This document shows, piece after piece, positions 18,094-25,545 of a DNA stretch of 29,920 bases. The translations under genes and the position numbers were made by a program. The notes below the pieces were generated by a model. The model had not been told where the DNA came from. It made no database searches and saw nothing but the letters and a program-made list of their open reading frames with translations. Each line of letters opens with the position of its first letter. Within the stretch, counting starts at the first letter, position 1. The stretch is from an uncultured Muribaculum sp. (GTDB lineage: Bacteria; Bacteroidota; Bacteroidia; Bacteroidales; Muribaculaceae), in NCBI RefSeq assembly GCF_910583865.1, contig NZ_CAJTYX010000034.1, positions 1 through 29,920 of the forward strand, in the 5' to 3' direction.

Positions 18094-19113
18094 ATGAAAA
18101 ACAAATATAAACTACTACCACTGCTGCTATGCGGAGTGATGGCGCTCGGCGCCATCACCGCCTGCAGCGATGACAAGGATGAAATCATCATCAACGAAGA
18201 ACCGCAATATCCGGCACTCTCCATCGACACCGAATCCATGCGTGTGAAGGTTGGCGCCGACAGCCGAGTGGCCGTCCCTATAAGCGACGGCGCGGGCGAA
18301 TATGCCGCATTCTCTCTCAATCCGGAAGTTGCCGACGTGACCGACGAGGCCGGCACATTAATGGTCGAGGGCTTCCGCAACGGCACCACGGAGATTATCA
18401 TCTCCGACAAGGGAGGCTCTCTGAAGAAACTCCCCGTGTCGGTCTACACTACCGACGTGCTGACCGTCGAGACCACCGACTTCACACTTGAGACTCCACT
18501 CGGCCACAGCGCCACGGCCACTACCCGTGTGCTACTCGGTAATGACGGTTACAGCGCCGTCTCCGACAACGATGCCGTGACGGCCACCGTCGATGAAGCC
18601 GGTGTGATTTCCATCACAGCCACTTCAAAACGCCAGGAGTTCACGGCCAAGGTCACCGTTTCCGATATGTCGGGCCTTACGGCAGACATCAACGTGACTG
18701 TCAAGTTCACCCTTGAGGCCTTTACCGCAGCCGACATCGCCGCGCTGTGCGCCCAGACAGAGGAGAGCATGGCCGATTTCAACGGCACGAAGCCGTACCG
18801 GTTTGATTCTTATCGCGAGTATTTCGAGACCGAGGTCAAGGATGGTGTCGAGACATTCGGCTGGATACGCCGCTCGGGACGCTATGAACTGTTCGTGACA
18901 TATCCCGAAGGCACGGCGCTCAACACTCCGGTAGAAGGCAAGGTGACATTTACCGACAATTACGACGAGAAGGCCAAGGACCAGCCCGTGACCGTGACCA
19001 TTGTGAAGAACGATGAGGTCAGCAAGGTGGCCATATTCTCGTATATCGATGAGAAAGAGGATAAGCTCTATCGCGGCTATCTCGTCCATGTGCTCGCCGA
19101 TACCGGTTGGTAA
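18094..19113 (+). CDS. Ig-like repeat surface lipoprotein, unrecognised family
   Basis: I do not recognise this 339-residue protein. The signal peptide ends in ITAC (Cys24) followed by SDDKDE, a strong acidic surface-export tail. Two beta-rich Ig-like segments (about 42-123 and 125-207) have the alternating pattern of bacterial BIG2-type domains (VADVTDEAGTLMVEGFRNGTTEIIISDKGG; AVTATVDEAGVISITATS). The C-terminal third (about 210-339) contains a helix, FTAADIAALCAQTEESMADF, then a mixed beta region with aromatic residues (YRFDSYREYF, FGWIRRSGRYELFV) that might bind sugar. It starts 24 bp after the GH18 gene and is the last gene before a hairpin, so it belongs to the locus. The inferred role is an extra glycoprotein- or glycan-binding surface protein. 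Confidence 0.7.
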   Translation: MKNKYKLLPLLLCGVMALGAITACSDDKDEIIINEEPQYPALSIDTESMRVKVGADSRVAVPISDGAGEYAAFSLNPEVADVTDEAGTLMVEGFRNGTTEIIISDKGGSLKKLPVSVYTTDVLTVETTDFTLETPLGHSATATTRVLLGNDGYSAVSDNDAVTATVDEAGVISITATSKRQEFTAKVTVSDMSGLTADINVTVKFTLEAFTAADIAALCAQTEESMADFNGTKPYRFDSYREYFETEVKDGVETFGWIRRSGRYELFVTYPEGTALNTPVEGKVTFTDNYDEKAKDQPVTVTIVKNDEVSKVAIFSYIDEKEDKLYRGYLVHVLADTGW

Positions 19114-19237
19114 TTTAATGAATATAAGATTGGTAAATTAATAGATTTTTGGTAACGAAGAGAATCGTATAGGTTACGATTCATGATTGCCTGATACTAT
19201 GATTGACCGCATGAGTTAGGTACAGTTTCCCTTCCAA

Positions 19238-19289
19238 GAAGGAGCGGGGCACGCGGCATTTCCCATAAACCGTGTTGTCCCGCTCCTTC
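19238..19289 (+). terminator. Hairpin at the end of the glycan-uptake operon
   Basis: An 11-bp perfect stem GAAGGAGCGGG/CCCGCTCCTTC (19238-19248 with 19279-19289), with an inner CACG/CGTG pairing. It lies about 125 nt after the last gene. There is no T-run after it, so it may be a processing or Rho-related end rather than a classic intrinsic terminator. Confidence 0.5.
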
Positions 19290-19486
19290 CTGCTGTGTGC
19301 GTTATTCCGTGCGATAAATTCGGATGCTTCCCGGAAGCATCCCTACGTTCGTATGCCATGGGCTGCACTTCGTCGAACATAGGCCTGCCTCCCGATTTTT
19401 ATATTAAGTTCGCAGAATAATAGCGAAAGATGTGTTATAAGAGTTGCTATTTATTTGAAAATGCAGTAATCTTGTCCTCGGGAGCA

Positions 19487-19543
19487 TAGCGATAAGAGTA
19501 TTTGTTTGAATTTAGCATCTTAAATTTAATACTTTTATCGCTA
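19487..19543. repeat. Long imperfect inverted repeat
   Basis: TAGCGATAAGAGTAT (19487-19501) pairs with ATACTTTTATCGCTA (19529-19543) at 14 of 15 positions, with the last as a G-T wobble on one strand. The AT-rich loop holds a further short AATTTA/TAAATT pairing. Function unknown; it could be a terminator for either convergent operon or a small repetitive element. Confidence 0.5.
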
Positions 19544-19755
19544 ATCACCAATTTTTCAACTACTTAATTTTCATCGAACTCACGTTAAATACATTCTCTC
19601 AATATCATCATGCCGGTTGCCAATTCATAACAGTGGATGCCTTGAATAAGAAACGCACAATCAGGTTCTACCAATCTAATGGTTTTTCTTTCCAGACCAA
19701 CCGCGACATGTATTCGCCCACGAGGCGTATGTATCGGATTATAGAGCCGTAAGGA

Positions 19756-21084
19756 TCAGTAGTAGGATTTGTCGATGCGGAACACGAAGGAGCGGCGGCA
19801 AATGAACACCACGACGGTGAAGGCCACGAGCAGGATGGAGTTGAGGATGAACGGGAAGCGGTTGGCCATGTGGTGCGGGTCGAATATCATCCTGAAGAAG
19901 TCGACCACGAATGGCGTTGCGCTGATGGACACGTAATTGGCGGCAAGTACGAAGGCAAGCGCCAAAGTGGCTTTTGACGGAGATGTTATGACCTGTGTGG
20001 CTTTGTCGTATATCAGCGGCTGGAACACACCGTAGCCGAACCCTATCAATGTTGAAGCCAGGCACATTATGCCGAAATGGCTACCTATAATCATGAGAAT
20101 GACCCCGACGCTCATTACGAGTGACGACACTATCAGCGTCGACTGCTTGAAGAGCCTGACGACATACGGAAGGATGAAACCCGGGAGGAATATGGCGAGG
20201 AAGAAGATTGAAGTCACGGTGCCGACTTCCGAATCGCTCATCCCTTCGCTCTGCATGAGGAACGGCGAGTAATAACTTACAATCACCGTGGCGTAGCATA
20301 CGAAGAAATACACACCCATGAGTGCCCATAGCCTCGATATAATGAACCCGTCCTTGACCTTGCCGATAGTCCCGTAGCTGTCTGACAGCGGTGTCGGTGG
20401 TACAGCGTGTATGGCCTTTGCCGGCGTGCCCGCGACGGTAGCCGCCGTGGCCACCTTGACGGACGCCTTAATCTGCGGCGAAGGTGTGACTGCGGGAGGA
20501 TTGATGTCGGCCGCCGGTATCCCCCGCAGGAACACCGACAGGGCGAGCGGTATGGCCGGGATGAGGTAGACGAGGAACGGCAGATGCCAGTTGCCACGGT
20601 TGAGCCACCCGACGATGAACGTCGCTATGACAAGCGCCATGTTGGATATGCCCGACTTGATGCCGAGCTGTTGCATGCGGTACTTGCCCACGAAAGTGTC
20701 GGCGATGAGGCCTGCCGCAAGAGGTATCAGCAGCCCACACCCCATGCCGAGTATGCAGCTTATAACAATCAGTTCGACCATGCTGTCGGCAAACAGATAG
20801 AGGATTCCCCCCGCCAGATATATGGCGAGGGCAATCACTACTATACTTATCTTGCTTTTCGACAGCGACAGTTTCCCGGAAAGGAGCACGAACGGAATGA
20901 TGAAAAGGTTGGGCAATACCGTGAGGAGCTGTATCTCCAGTTCCGAGGTATGCGGAAATATCTTGTCGAGGTTGCCGAGCATAGGCGTGATGGCAAGCCC
21001 CGGCAGATTGACTGTCAGCGAGATCGACCATATGGCGATCAAGGTCATCAGGGAGATGTACCCTTTTCCGGTATTGATTTTCAT
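19756..21084 (-). CDS. Major facilitator superfamily transporter
   Basis: A 442-residue inner-membrane protein with about 12 hydrophobic segments in two halves. The halves are joined by a long Ala/Pro-rich cytoplasmic loop (about 210-255; AADINPPAVTPSPQ... to PPTPLSDSYGTIG). The N-terminal half has the MFS pattern (NLFIIPFVLLSGKLSLSKSK between segments 2 and 3, and GMGCGLLIPLAAGLIADTFVGKYRMQ). The substrate cannot be read from sequence. It is the last of four minus-strand genes, 49 bp after the antiporter gene, so it may move the amine product, a precursor or a related metabolite. Family confident; cargo and its link to the decarboxylases inferred from position only. Confidence 0.88.
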   Translation of the reverse strand: MKINTGKGYISLMTLIAIWSISLTVNLPGLAITPMLGNLDKIFPHTSELEIQLLTVLPNLFIIPFVLLSGKLSLSKSKISIVVIALAIYLAGGILYLFADSMVELIVISCILGMGCGLLIPLAAGLIADTFVGKYRMQQLGIKSGISNMALVIATFIVGWLNRGNWHLPFLVYLIPAIPLALSVFLRGIPAADINPPAVTPSPQIKASVKVATAATVAGTPAKAIHAVPPTPLSDSYGTIGKVKDGFIISRLWALMGVYFFVCYATVIVSYYSPFLMQSEGMSDSEVGTVTSIFFLAIFLPGFILPYVVRLFKQSTLIVSSLVMSVGVILMIIGSHFGIMCLASTLIGFGYGVFQPLIYDKATQVITSPSKATLALAFVLAANYVSISATPFVVDFFRMIFDPHHMANRFPFILNSILLVAFTVVVFICRRSFVFRIDKSYY

Positions 21085-21133
21085 ATATTCCGATTATAGT
21101 CGTTGATCATTCGAAATATGCTGACACGTGTTG

Positions 21134-22744
21134 TCAGTTCTGTTCCTCCTGTTGGAACGCCTTGTCGACCTCGGCCTGTGTGGGCACGTAGCCTTCCGGC
21201 CATTTCGACACCTGGTCGGGCTTGCGCCCCTCTATCATCCAGTTGAAGGGGTAGAAATCGGCCTTGGGATCGTGCCAGGAACTTTTACGCTTGGCATAGA
21301 CGATAAACGGGATTGACACGATGATTATCGAGCCGATGAGCAGTATGGCGATGTATACGACAGGGCTGCCCGTGTTGATCTGGCCCGGAGGGAGGAAGCT
21401 GAGCACAAGCGCTGCAACAGCACCACCGATACCGACTATGGTCACGAGCCACTTGCCGAAGTTGCCGCCCGGCACCCGGTAGCCACGCTTCACGAGGCTC
21501 TCGGTGTGGCGCAGACGGAAGAACGCGCAGTAGATCATGATTACGAGCACGAGATAGATCACGGTGGCCATCTGGCTCATTACCTGATAGGCGCTCTGCA
21601 CTGAGGGGAGCACGATCAGGACGAGGGCGAGAATCGTGACGATGATGCCCTGTATCCACAGGATGTTGACCTGTACGCCATTCTTGTTGACTTTCTGGAG
21701 CGAGCGCGGCAGATAGCCCGCCTTGCCCACAGCGAGAATACCGGTCGATGGACCTGCGATTATGACGCTTACCTGGCCGATCACGCCGAAGGTGACGAAG
21801 AGCGCCAGCACATTGCCGAGCCACGGACATCCGAGGTGCGCCCAAAGGCTGTTGTAGGCCACAAGCAGGCTCTGAAGAAGGTTTATCTCCTTCTCCGGCA
21901 TCACGAAGCCGATGGCGAGAGTGCCGAGGATGAACACCACGAGAATCACCAGCACTGCGATAAGAGCCGCACGCGGGAAGTCGCGCTGCGGGTTCTGCAT
22001 CGAGTTGACATGCACGGCCTGCATCTCCATTCCACCGTAGAAGAGGAATATGGATGCGGCGAGCACGATGGTGCTATACTTGGTGAAGTCGGGCCAGAAC
22101 GAACGGTCGGTAGGGATGAAATTCTCGCCACCGGTACATATGTAGACTATGCCGAGTATGATTAGGATGGCTCCCGGGATTATCGTTCCGAACAGACCTC
22201 CGAGGGTAGAAAGTTTATTGGCGTTCTTCATGCCACGGAAGCAGTTGAATGTGCTGAGCCAGTAGACACCGAGCACGATGACGAGGGTGTATAGCGTGTT
22301 GGATGCCAGATGTGTGTCGAATGTCTCGGGCCAGAACACGTAGGCGAGCGATACGGCTCCGAACATCAGCACAGAGGGGAACCATATCACCACTGTCATC
22401 CATTCAAGATACATCGCCGCCCATCCCCAACGGGCACCGAATGCCTCTGCCACCCAGCGGAAAAGTCCGCCGCTGCGGGTGTAGGTCGATGCAAGCTCGG
22501 CGCAGACGAGGGAGAACGGGATCAAGAACAATATTGCCGACAGGACATACCAGAAAATGGAGGTATATCCATATTCCGCCTGCGAGGCAAGCCCCCTGAG
22601 GCTCAGGATCGTGGTGACAATCATGATTGCCATGCCGACCATTGTCACCGTGGCCTTTTTCGCTCCGCCCGACATTTTGCCGGCGTCCGGCGATTTGGCA
22701 GCCGGCGAGGCAGTGGTGGCGGAGGTTTTATCAGTTGTTGCCAT
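21134..22744 (-). CDS. GadC-like APC-family amino acid/amine antiporter
   Basis: A 536-residue APC-superfamily transporter of the glutamate:GABA antiporter group. I start it at the ATG at 22744 (MATTDKT); the longer frame upstream crosses an intergenic hairpin. Twelve membrane segments are visible. Segments closely resembling E. coli GadC include the phrases GGMEMQAVHVNSMQNPQRDFPRA, FGVIGQVSVIIAGPSTGILAV, LQKVNKNGVQVN and VPGGNFGKWLVTIVG, and LSFLPPGQI. A hydrophilic C-terminal tail (about 490-536, with a His in SSWHDP) is in the place of the GadC pH-sensing plug. Such antiporters exchange an external amino acid for the internal amine made by a decarboxylase. The two genes just upstream encode decarboxylase-like proteins, which supports that pairing. 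The actual amino acid is unknown. Confidence 0.88.
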   Translation of the reverse strand: MATTDKTSATTASPAAKSPDAGKMSGGAKKATVTMVGMAIMIVTTILSLRGLASQAEYGYTSIFWYVLSAILFLIPFSLVCAELASTYTRSGGLFRWVAEAFGARWGWAAMYLEWMTVVIWFPSVLMFGAVSLAYVFWPETFDTHLASNTLYTLVIVLGVYWLSTFNCFRGMKNANKLSTLGGLFGTIIPGAILIILGIVYICTGGENFIPTDRSFWPDFTKYSTIVLAASIFLFYGGMEMQAVHVNSMQNPQRDFPRAALIAVLVILVVFILGTLAIGFVMPEKEINLLQSLLVAYNSLWAHLGCPWLGNVLALFVTFGVIGQVSVIIAGPSTGILAVGKAGYLPRSLQKVNKNGVQVNILWIQGIIVTILALVLIVLPSVQSAYQVMSQMATVIYLVLVIMIYCAFFRLRHTESLVKRGYRVPGGNFGKWLVTIVGIGGAVAALVLSFLPPGQINTGSPVVYIAILLIGSIIIVSIPFIVYAKRKSSWHDPKADFYPFNWMIEGRKPDQVSKWPEGYVPTQAEVDKAFQQEEQN

Positions 22745-22786
22745 AATTGAAATTTTATGTGTGGAGTAAATAGCACATCTATGAAA

Positions 22787-22826
22787 GATGCCGCAGGAAG
22801 GGATTACGACCCATCTCTGCGGCATC
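22787..22826 (-). terminator. Hairpin between decarboxylase-like gene and antiporter
   Basis: A perfect 10-bp stem GATGCCGCAG/CTGCGGCATC (22787-22796 with 22817-22826) lies in the 133-bp gap between the second decarboxylase-like gene and the antiporter. On the minus strand it is followed by only a short CTTTC, so it is more likely an attenuator or RNA-stability element than a full stop. Confidence 0.55.
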
Positions 22827-22877
22827 ATAATTCGTCCGGTCAATTTTCACGCCTTGCGGCGCTGATTCCTTTGACGA

Positions 22878-24080
22878 TTAGAATTTCTTATACGGATCAA
22901 TTACAGGATATGCCTGTGCGATGCGTGTGCCTACCTTGTAGTGGACGCCCGGCTGAGCGGTGAAGGAAACATTGCTCTTCTCCTGGAAGGCCATGCAGCA
23001 GTCGGAGCCGCCGAACTGGAAGTAGCTGATCTCCTCGCCCTTGTATAGGGTGCGGCCTACTTCTGCGGTAGGAATTATGGATGAAACCTGTCCCATGCCG
23101 ATAGGACAGACGGCTACGAGACCGATCGGGCTGTCGATGATGAACACGCCACGGGTCTGCATGAACTCATAGCCTGCCGAGTCGGGAGCGTCGATCTTGA
23201 AGGCCTTGTTGGAGGCATCGGGATTGACCGCCACGGTGTTGCCGACGACGGTCTGGAGGTCCTTCTGGCCTTCGACAGGTTTCAGGGTCATCTGTACGTA
23301 GACTGCGCCCTGGATCACTCTTGCCTCGACCACTGTGCCTGCTACAGGAGTGTGCTGGCGGTGGTAGTCGTAGGTGTTGAGGAACGAGTGGGTCCACTGT
23401 CCACCCTTGAAGCAGTCCTTGTACTGGCTTCCTTCGAGAAGTTCCTGGATCTGCCAATAAAGTCCCTTGATGTTGACGGCGGTGTTGGAGTTTACCTCCC
23501 ATTGTCCGGCGAAAGTGCTTTCTGCCGGCGAGACGATCACGCGCGAATCCTCGATGGCTGCGATAGGACGGTAGCCCGGTTTGGTGCGGCGTGCGAATAG
23601 CTGGTTGACGGTTTTCCATCCGCCACGCGGACGTACATACTCACCCATGTTGTATGGGCCGGCTTCCATGAATGACTTCTCGACTTCGGGAGTGAACTGG
23701 GCGGGATCGTCCATCCACTGGCCGAGTGCAATCTGATATTCACGCATCCATTCCGACAGCGGGGTAAGGGCCGGATCGGTGGGGCGGGGGACTACCGGAT
23801 TCTGGTACTGTCCGACGGGAGCCACGTCGAGAAGATAGTACATGGTCTTGAACTTCTCAAGGGTGGCCGTGCCGTAACGGTTCTCAAGCCAGGGTGTGGT
23901 GAGGTTCTTGTCGTTCCATTCGATGTAGTCGTCGAGGTTACGGAACTGCTGGTACTCCACGACGTTTTTCTGGTGGACTATCTCCAGCGCTTTTTCAAGT
24001 GCTGCACGCATCTTGCCTCCGTCGGCGTTGATAAGTTCGACGAATTTCTGCATGATGGGCTGTAATTTCGTTGTATCCAT
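22878..24080 (-). CDS. Phosphatidylserine-decarboxylase-like pyruvoyl enzyme, copy A
   Basis: A 400-residue soluble protein (no signal or membrane segment) of the phosphatidylserine decarboxylase family, with an extra N-terminal domain (about 1-155) as in PSD-related proteins such as fungal PsiD, a tryptophan decarboxylase. The PSD core shows SPAES at 184-188, TYDYHRQHTPVAG with His240 and His243, IDSPIGLVAVCPIGMGQVSSI, and FQFGGSD. The Gly358-Ser359 bond in FQFGGSD fits the self-cleavage site that makes the pyruvoyl group (LGST in E. coli Psd). The position of the maturation Asp in E. coli (motif PVDG) holds Glu187 here. The protein is too long and too soluble for a standard bacterial Psd and sits next to an amino-acid antiporter, so amino-acid decarboxylation is inferred. 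It follows the paralogous copy B by 52 bp. Confidence 0.85.
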   Translation of the reverse strand: MDTTKLQPIMQKFVELINADGGKMRAALEKALEIVHQKNVVEYQQFRNLDDYIEWNDKNLTTPWLENRYGTATLEKFKTMYYLLDVAPVGQYQNPVVPRPTDPALTPLSEWMREYQIALGQWMDDPAQFTPEVEKSFMEAGPYNMGEYVRPRGGWKTVNQLFARRTKPGYRPIAAIEDSRVIVSPAESTFAGQWEVNSNTAVNIKGLYWQIQELLEGSQYKDCFKGGQWTHSFLNTYDYHRQHTPVAGTVVEARVIQGAVYVQMTLKPVEGQKDLQTVVGNTVAVNPDASNKAFKIDAPDSAGYEFMQTRGVFIIDSPIGLVAVCPIGMGQVSSIIPTAEVGRTLYKGEEISYFQFGGSDCCMAFQEKSNVSFTAQPGVHYKVGTRIAQAYPVIDPYKKF

Positions 24081-24132
24081 GATTGTTTTTTTATTTCTTT
24101 GTTAGATGTGTCAGAGAATATAGCCTTACGGT

Positions 24133-25287
24133 TTATTTACGCCCGATCACGGGATTGGCGATGGCAAGACGTGTACCTACCTTGTAGTGCACGCCGGGCT
24201 GGGCGGTGAAGGAGACATTGCTCTTTTCCTGGAATACCATCACGATGTCGGAGCCGCCGAACTGGAAGTAGCTGATCTCCTCTCCCTTGTGGAGGGTGCG
24301 GCCCACTTCTGCGGTAGGAACGATCGACGACACCTGTGCCATTCCCATAGGAAGGACTGCGACGAGTCCGATGGGGCTGTCGATCACGAAAAGACCGCGT
24401 GTCTGCATGAACTCGTAGCCCGGATCGTCGGGAGCGCCGAAAACACGCTTGCCTACGAGCTGGGTCTTGCCGTCGGGGTCGCCTGGGATAGGCTCGGCTG
24501 TAACCTGCAGGTAGACTGTGCCCTGGATTACGCGGGCCTCAAGTATCGTGCCGGCGACAGGCATGTGCTGGCGGTGGTAGTCGGTGGTGTTGAGGAACGA
24601 GTGTGTCCACTGGCCTCCCTTGAACGCCGAGGCGTAGGGGCTGTCCTGAAGAAGTTCTTCGATGTTCCAATAGATACCCTTTATATCCACACCGGTGTTT
24701 GAGTTCACTTCCCATTGGCCGTCGAATGTGGCATCGGCAGGTGCGGTGATAACGCGCGAGTCGCCGATAGCGGCTATAGGACGGTAGCCGGGCTTGGTGT
24801 AGCGGGCGAAGAACTGGTTGTAGCTCTTCCAACCTCCGTGAGGACGCTCGTATTCATCCATGTTGTAGGGCGCCGACTTGTAGAATGTCTCCTCCGATTC
24901 GGGGGTGAGGGTAAGAGGATTGTCCATCCATTCGCCGAGGGCGTTGATGAACTTGCGCATCCAGGCCGACAGCGGGGTGGGAGGCTGCATGCGGTCGTGG
25001 GGCATGACGGCGTTCTGCAGCTCCTTGACCGGGCTTTGGTCGAGTATGAAGTAGAACTTGCATACATGCTTGAAAACTTCCTTGCCGTAGCGGTCCTCTA
25101 CAGGTACCCATTTAAGCTGGGCGTCGACCCACTTGAAATAATCATCGAGAGTCTTTACGTCCTCGAAGCCTATGACGTTGTAGGACTGGGCTTTTTTAAG
25201 AGCTTCCTCAAATTTGCTCTGCCAACCGTTCTGTGCGATCATATCGATCAACTCCTGCACGATTGGATGATACTGCGTGGTAGCCAT
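24133..25287 (-). CDS. Phosphatidylserine-decarboxylase-like pyruvoyl enzyme, copy B
   Basis: A 384-residue soluble paralogue of copy A, similar along its whole length, so the pair arose by tandem duplication. I start it at the ATG at 25287 (MATTQYHPIV), which lines up with the start of copy A; the upstream extension is AT-rich and unlike the family. Key sites: APADATFDG with Asp185 kept, TTDYHRQHMPVAG with His238 and His241, and FQFGGSD with Ser346 as the predicted pyruvoyl precursor. All three members of the PSD maturation triad are present, so this copy looks fully competent for self-processing. It is the first gene of the minus-strand operon decarboxylase B, decarboxylase A, antiporter, MFS. 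I find no good Bacteroidetes promoter just upstream. Substrate unknown. Confidence 0.86.
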   Translation of the reverse strand: MATTQYHPIVQELIDMIAQNGWQSKFEEALKKAQSYNVIGFEDVKTLDDYFKWVDAQLKWVPVEDRYGKEVFKHVCKFYFILDQSPVKELQNAVMPHDRMQPPTPLSAWMRKFINALGEWMDNPLTLTPESEETFYKSAPYNMDEYERPHGGWKSYNQFFARYTKPGYRPIAAIGDSRVITAPADATFDGQWEVNSNTGVDIKGIYWNIEELLQDSPYASAFKGGQWTHSFLNTTDYHRQHMPVAGTILEARVIQGTVYLQVTAEPIPGDPDGKTQLVGKRVFGAPDDPGYEFMQTRGLFVIDSPIGLVAVLPMGMAQVSSIVPTAEVGRTLHKGEEISYFQFGGSDIVMVFQEKSNVSFTAQPGVHYKVGTRLAIANPVIGRK

Positions 25288-25338
25288 TGAAAAATGAATT
25301 AAAAGTAAATGTATATATTTATGTAGGTTTGTTCGTCG

Positions 25339-25350
25339 AGAATCAGGAAT
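25339..25350. repeat. 12-nt direct repeat, copy 1 (second copy 25546-25557)
   Basis: AGAATCAGGAAT occurs here and again at the predicted 5' end of the non-coding RNA (25546-25557). Copy 1 lies about 50 bp upstream of the copy B start codon, so the leader of that minus-strand mRNA would carry the complement of the RNA's 5' end. Both copies follow a TAnnTTTG-like box by 6-7 nt (TAGGTTTG before copy 1, TATCTTTG before copy 2). Confidence 0.6.
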
Positions 25351-25508
25351 CGCTTTCTTTTCCGCGTCTCTTATGATAAAACACCACGATTGAGATATAG
25401 TTAGTGGTTGAAATGTTAATGCCACTGTTAAAAATTTGGTGGGTAAGCTTATGCGGCTGTTGTCGAGGATTTACTTTTTTTACCATGCGTTTTTTCCATC
25501 ATAATTTC

Positions 25509-25539
25509 TTGGAATATTCAACAAGATGACCTATCTTTG
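25509..25539 (+). promoter_or_regulatory. Bacteroidetes-type promoter for the non-coding RNA
   Basis: TTG (25509-25511), 20 nt, then TATCTTTG (25532-25539): a full match to the Bacteroidetes consensus with ideal spacing. Transcription would start near 25546. No protein gene follows within the next 350 nt on this strand, but a strong terminator does. Confidence 0.75.
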
Positions 25540-25545
25540 CGTTAT

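Larger units (their letters stand above)
19114..19755. other. Gene-free intergenic region with several hairpins
   Basis: About 640 bp between the end of the glycan locus (plus strand) and the end of the decarboxylase/antiporter operon (minus strand). I see no gene. It contains a terminator-like hairpin (19238-19289), a near-perfect palindrome (19322-19342: arm GGATGCTTCC, one central base) and a long imperfect hairpin (19487-19501 with 19529-19543, 14 of 15 paired). The number of folded elements is more than two convergent terminators would require. Confidence 0.6.

Noticed and set aside
22878..25287. Assignment of the two PSD-like proteins as ordinary membrane-lipid Psd
   Set aside because: They are longer than usual bacterial Psd, carry an extra N-terminal domain, lack membrane segments, are duplicated in tandem, and sit beside an amino-acid antiporter rather than lipid genes. 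Not excluded without an assay.
25324..25331. TAGGTTTG as an active plus-strand promoter
   Set aside because: There is no TTG at the usual upstream distance; kept only as context for the 12-nt repeat.
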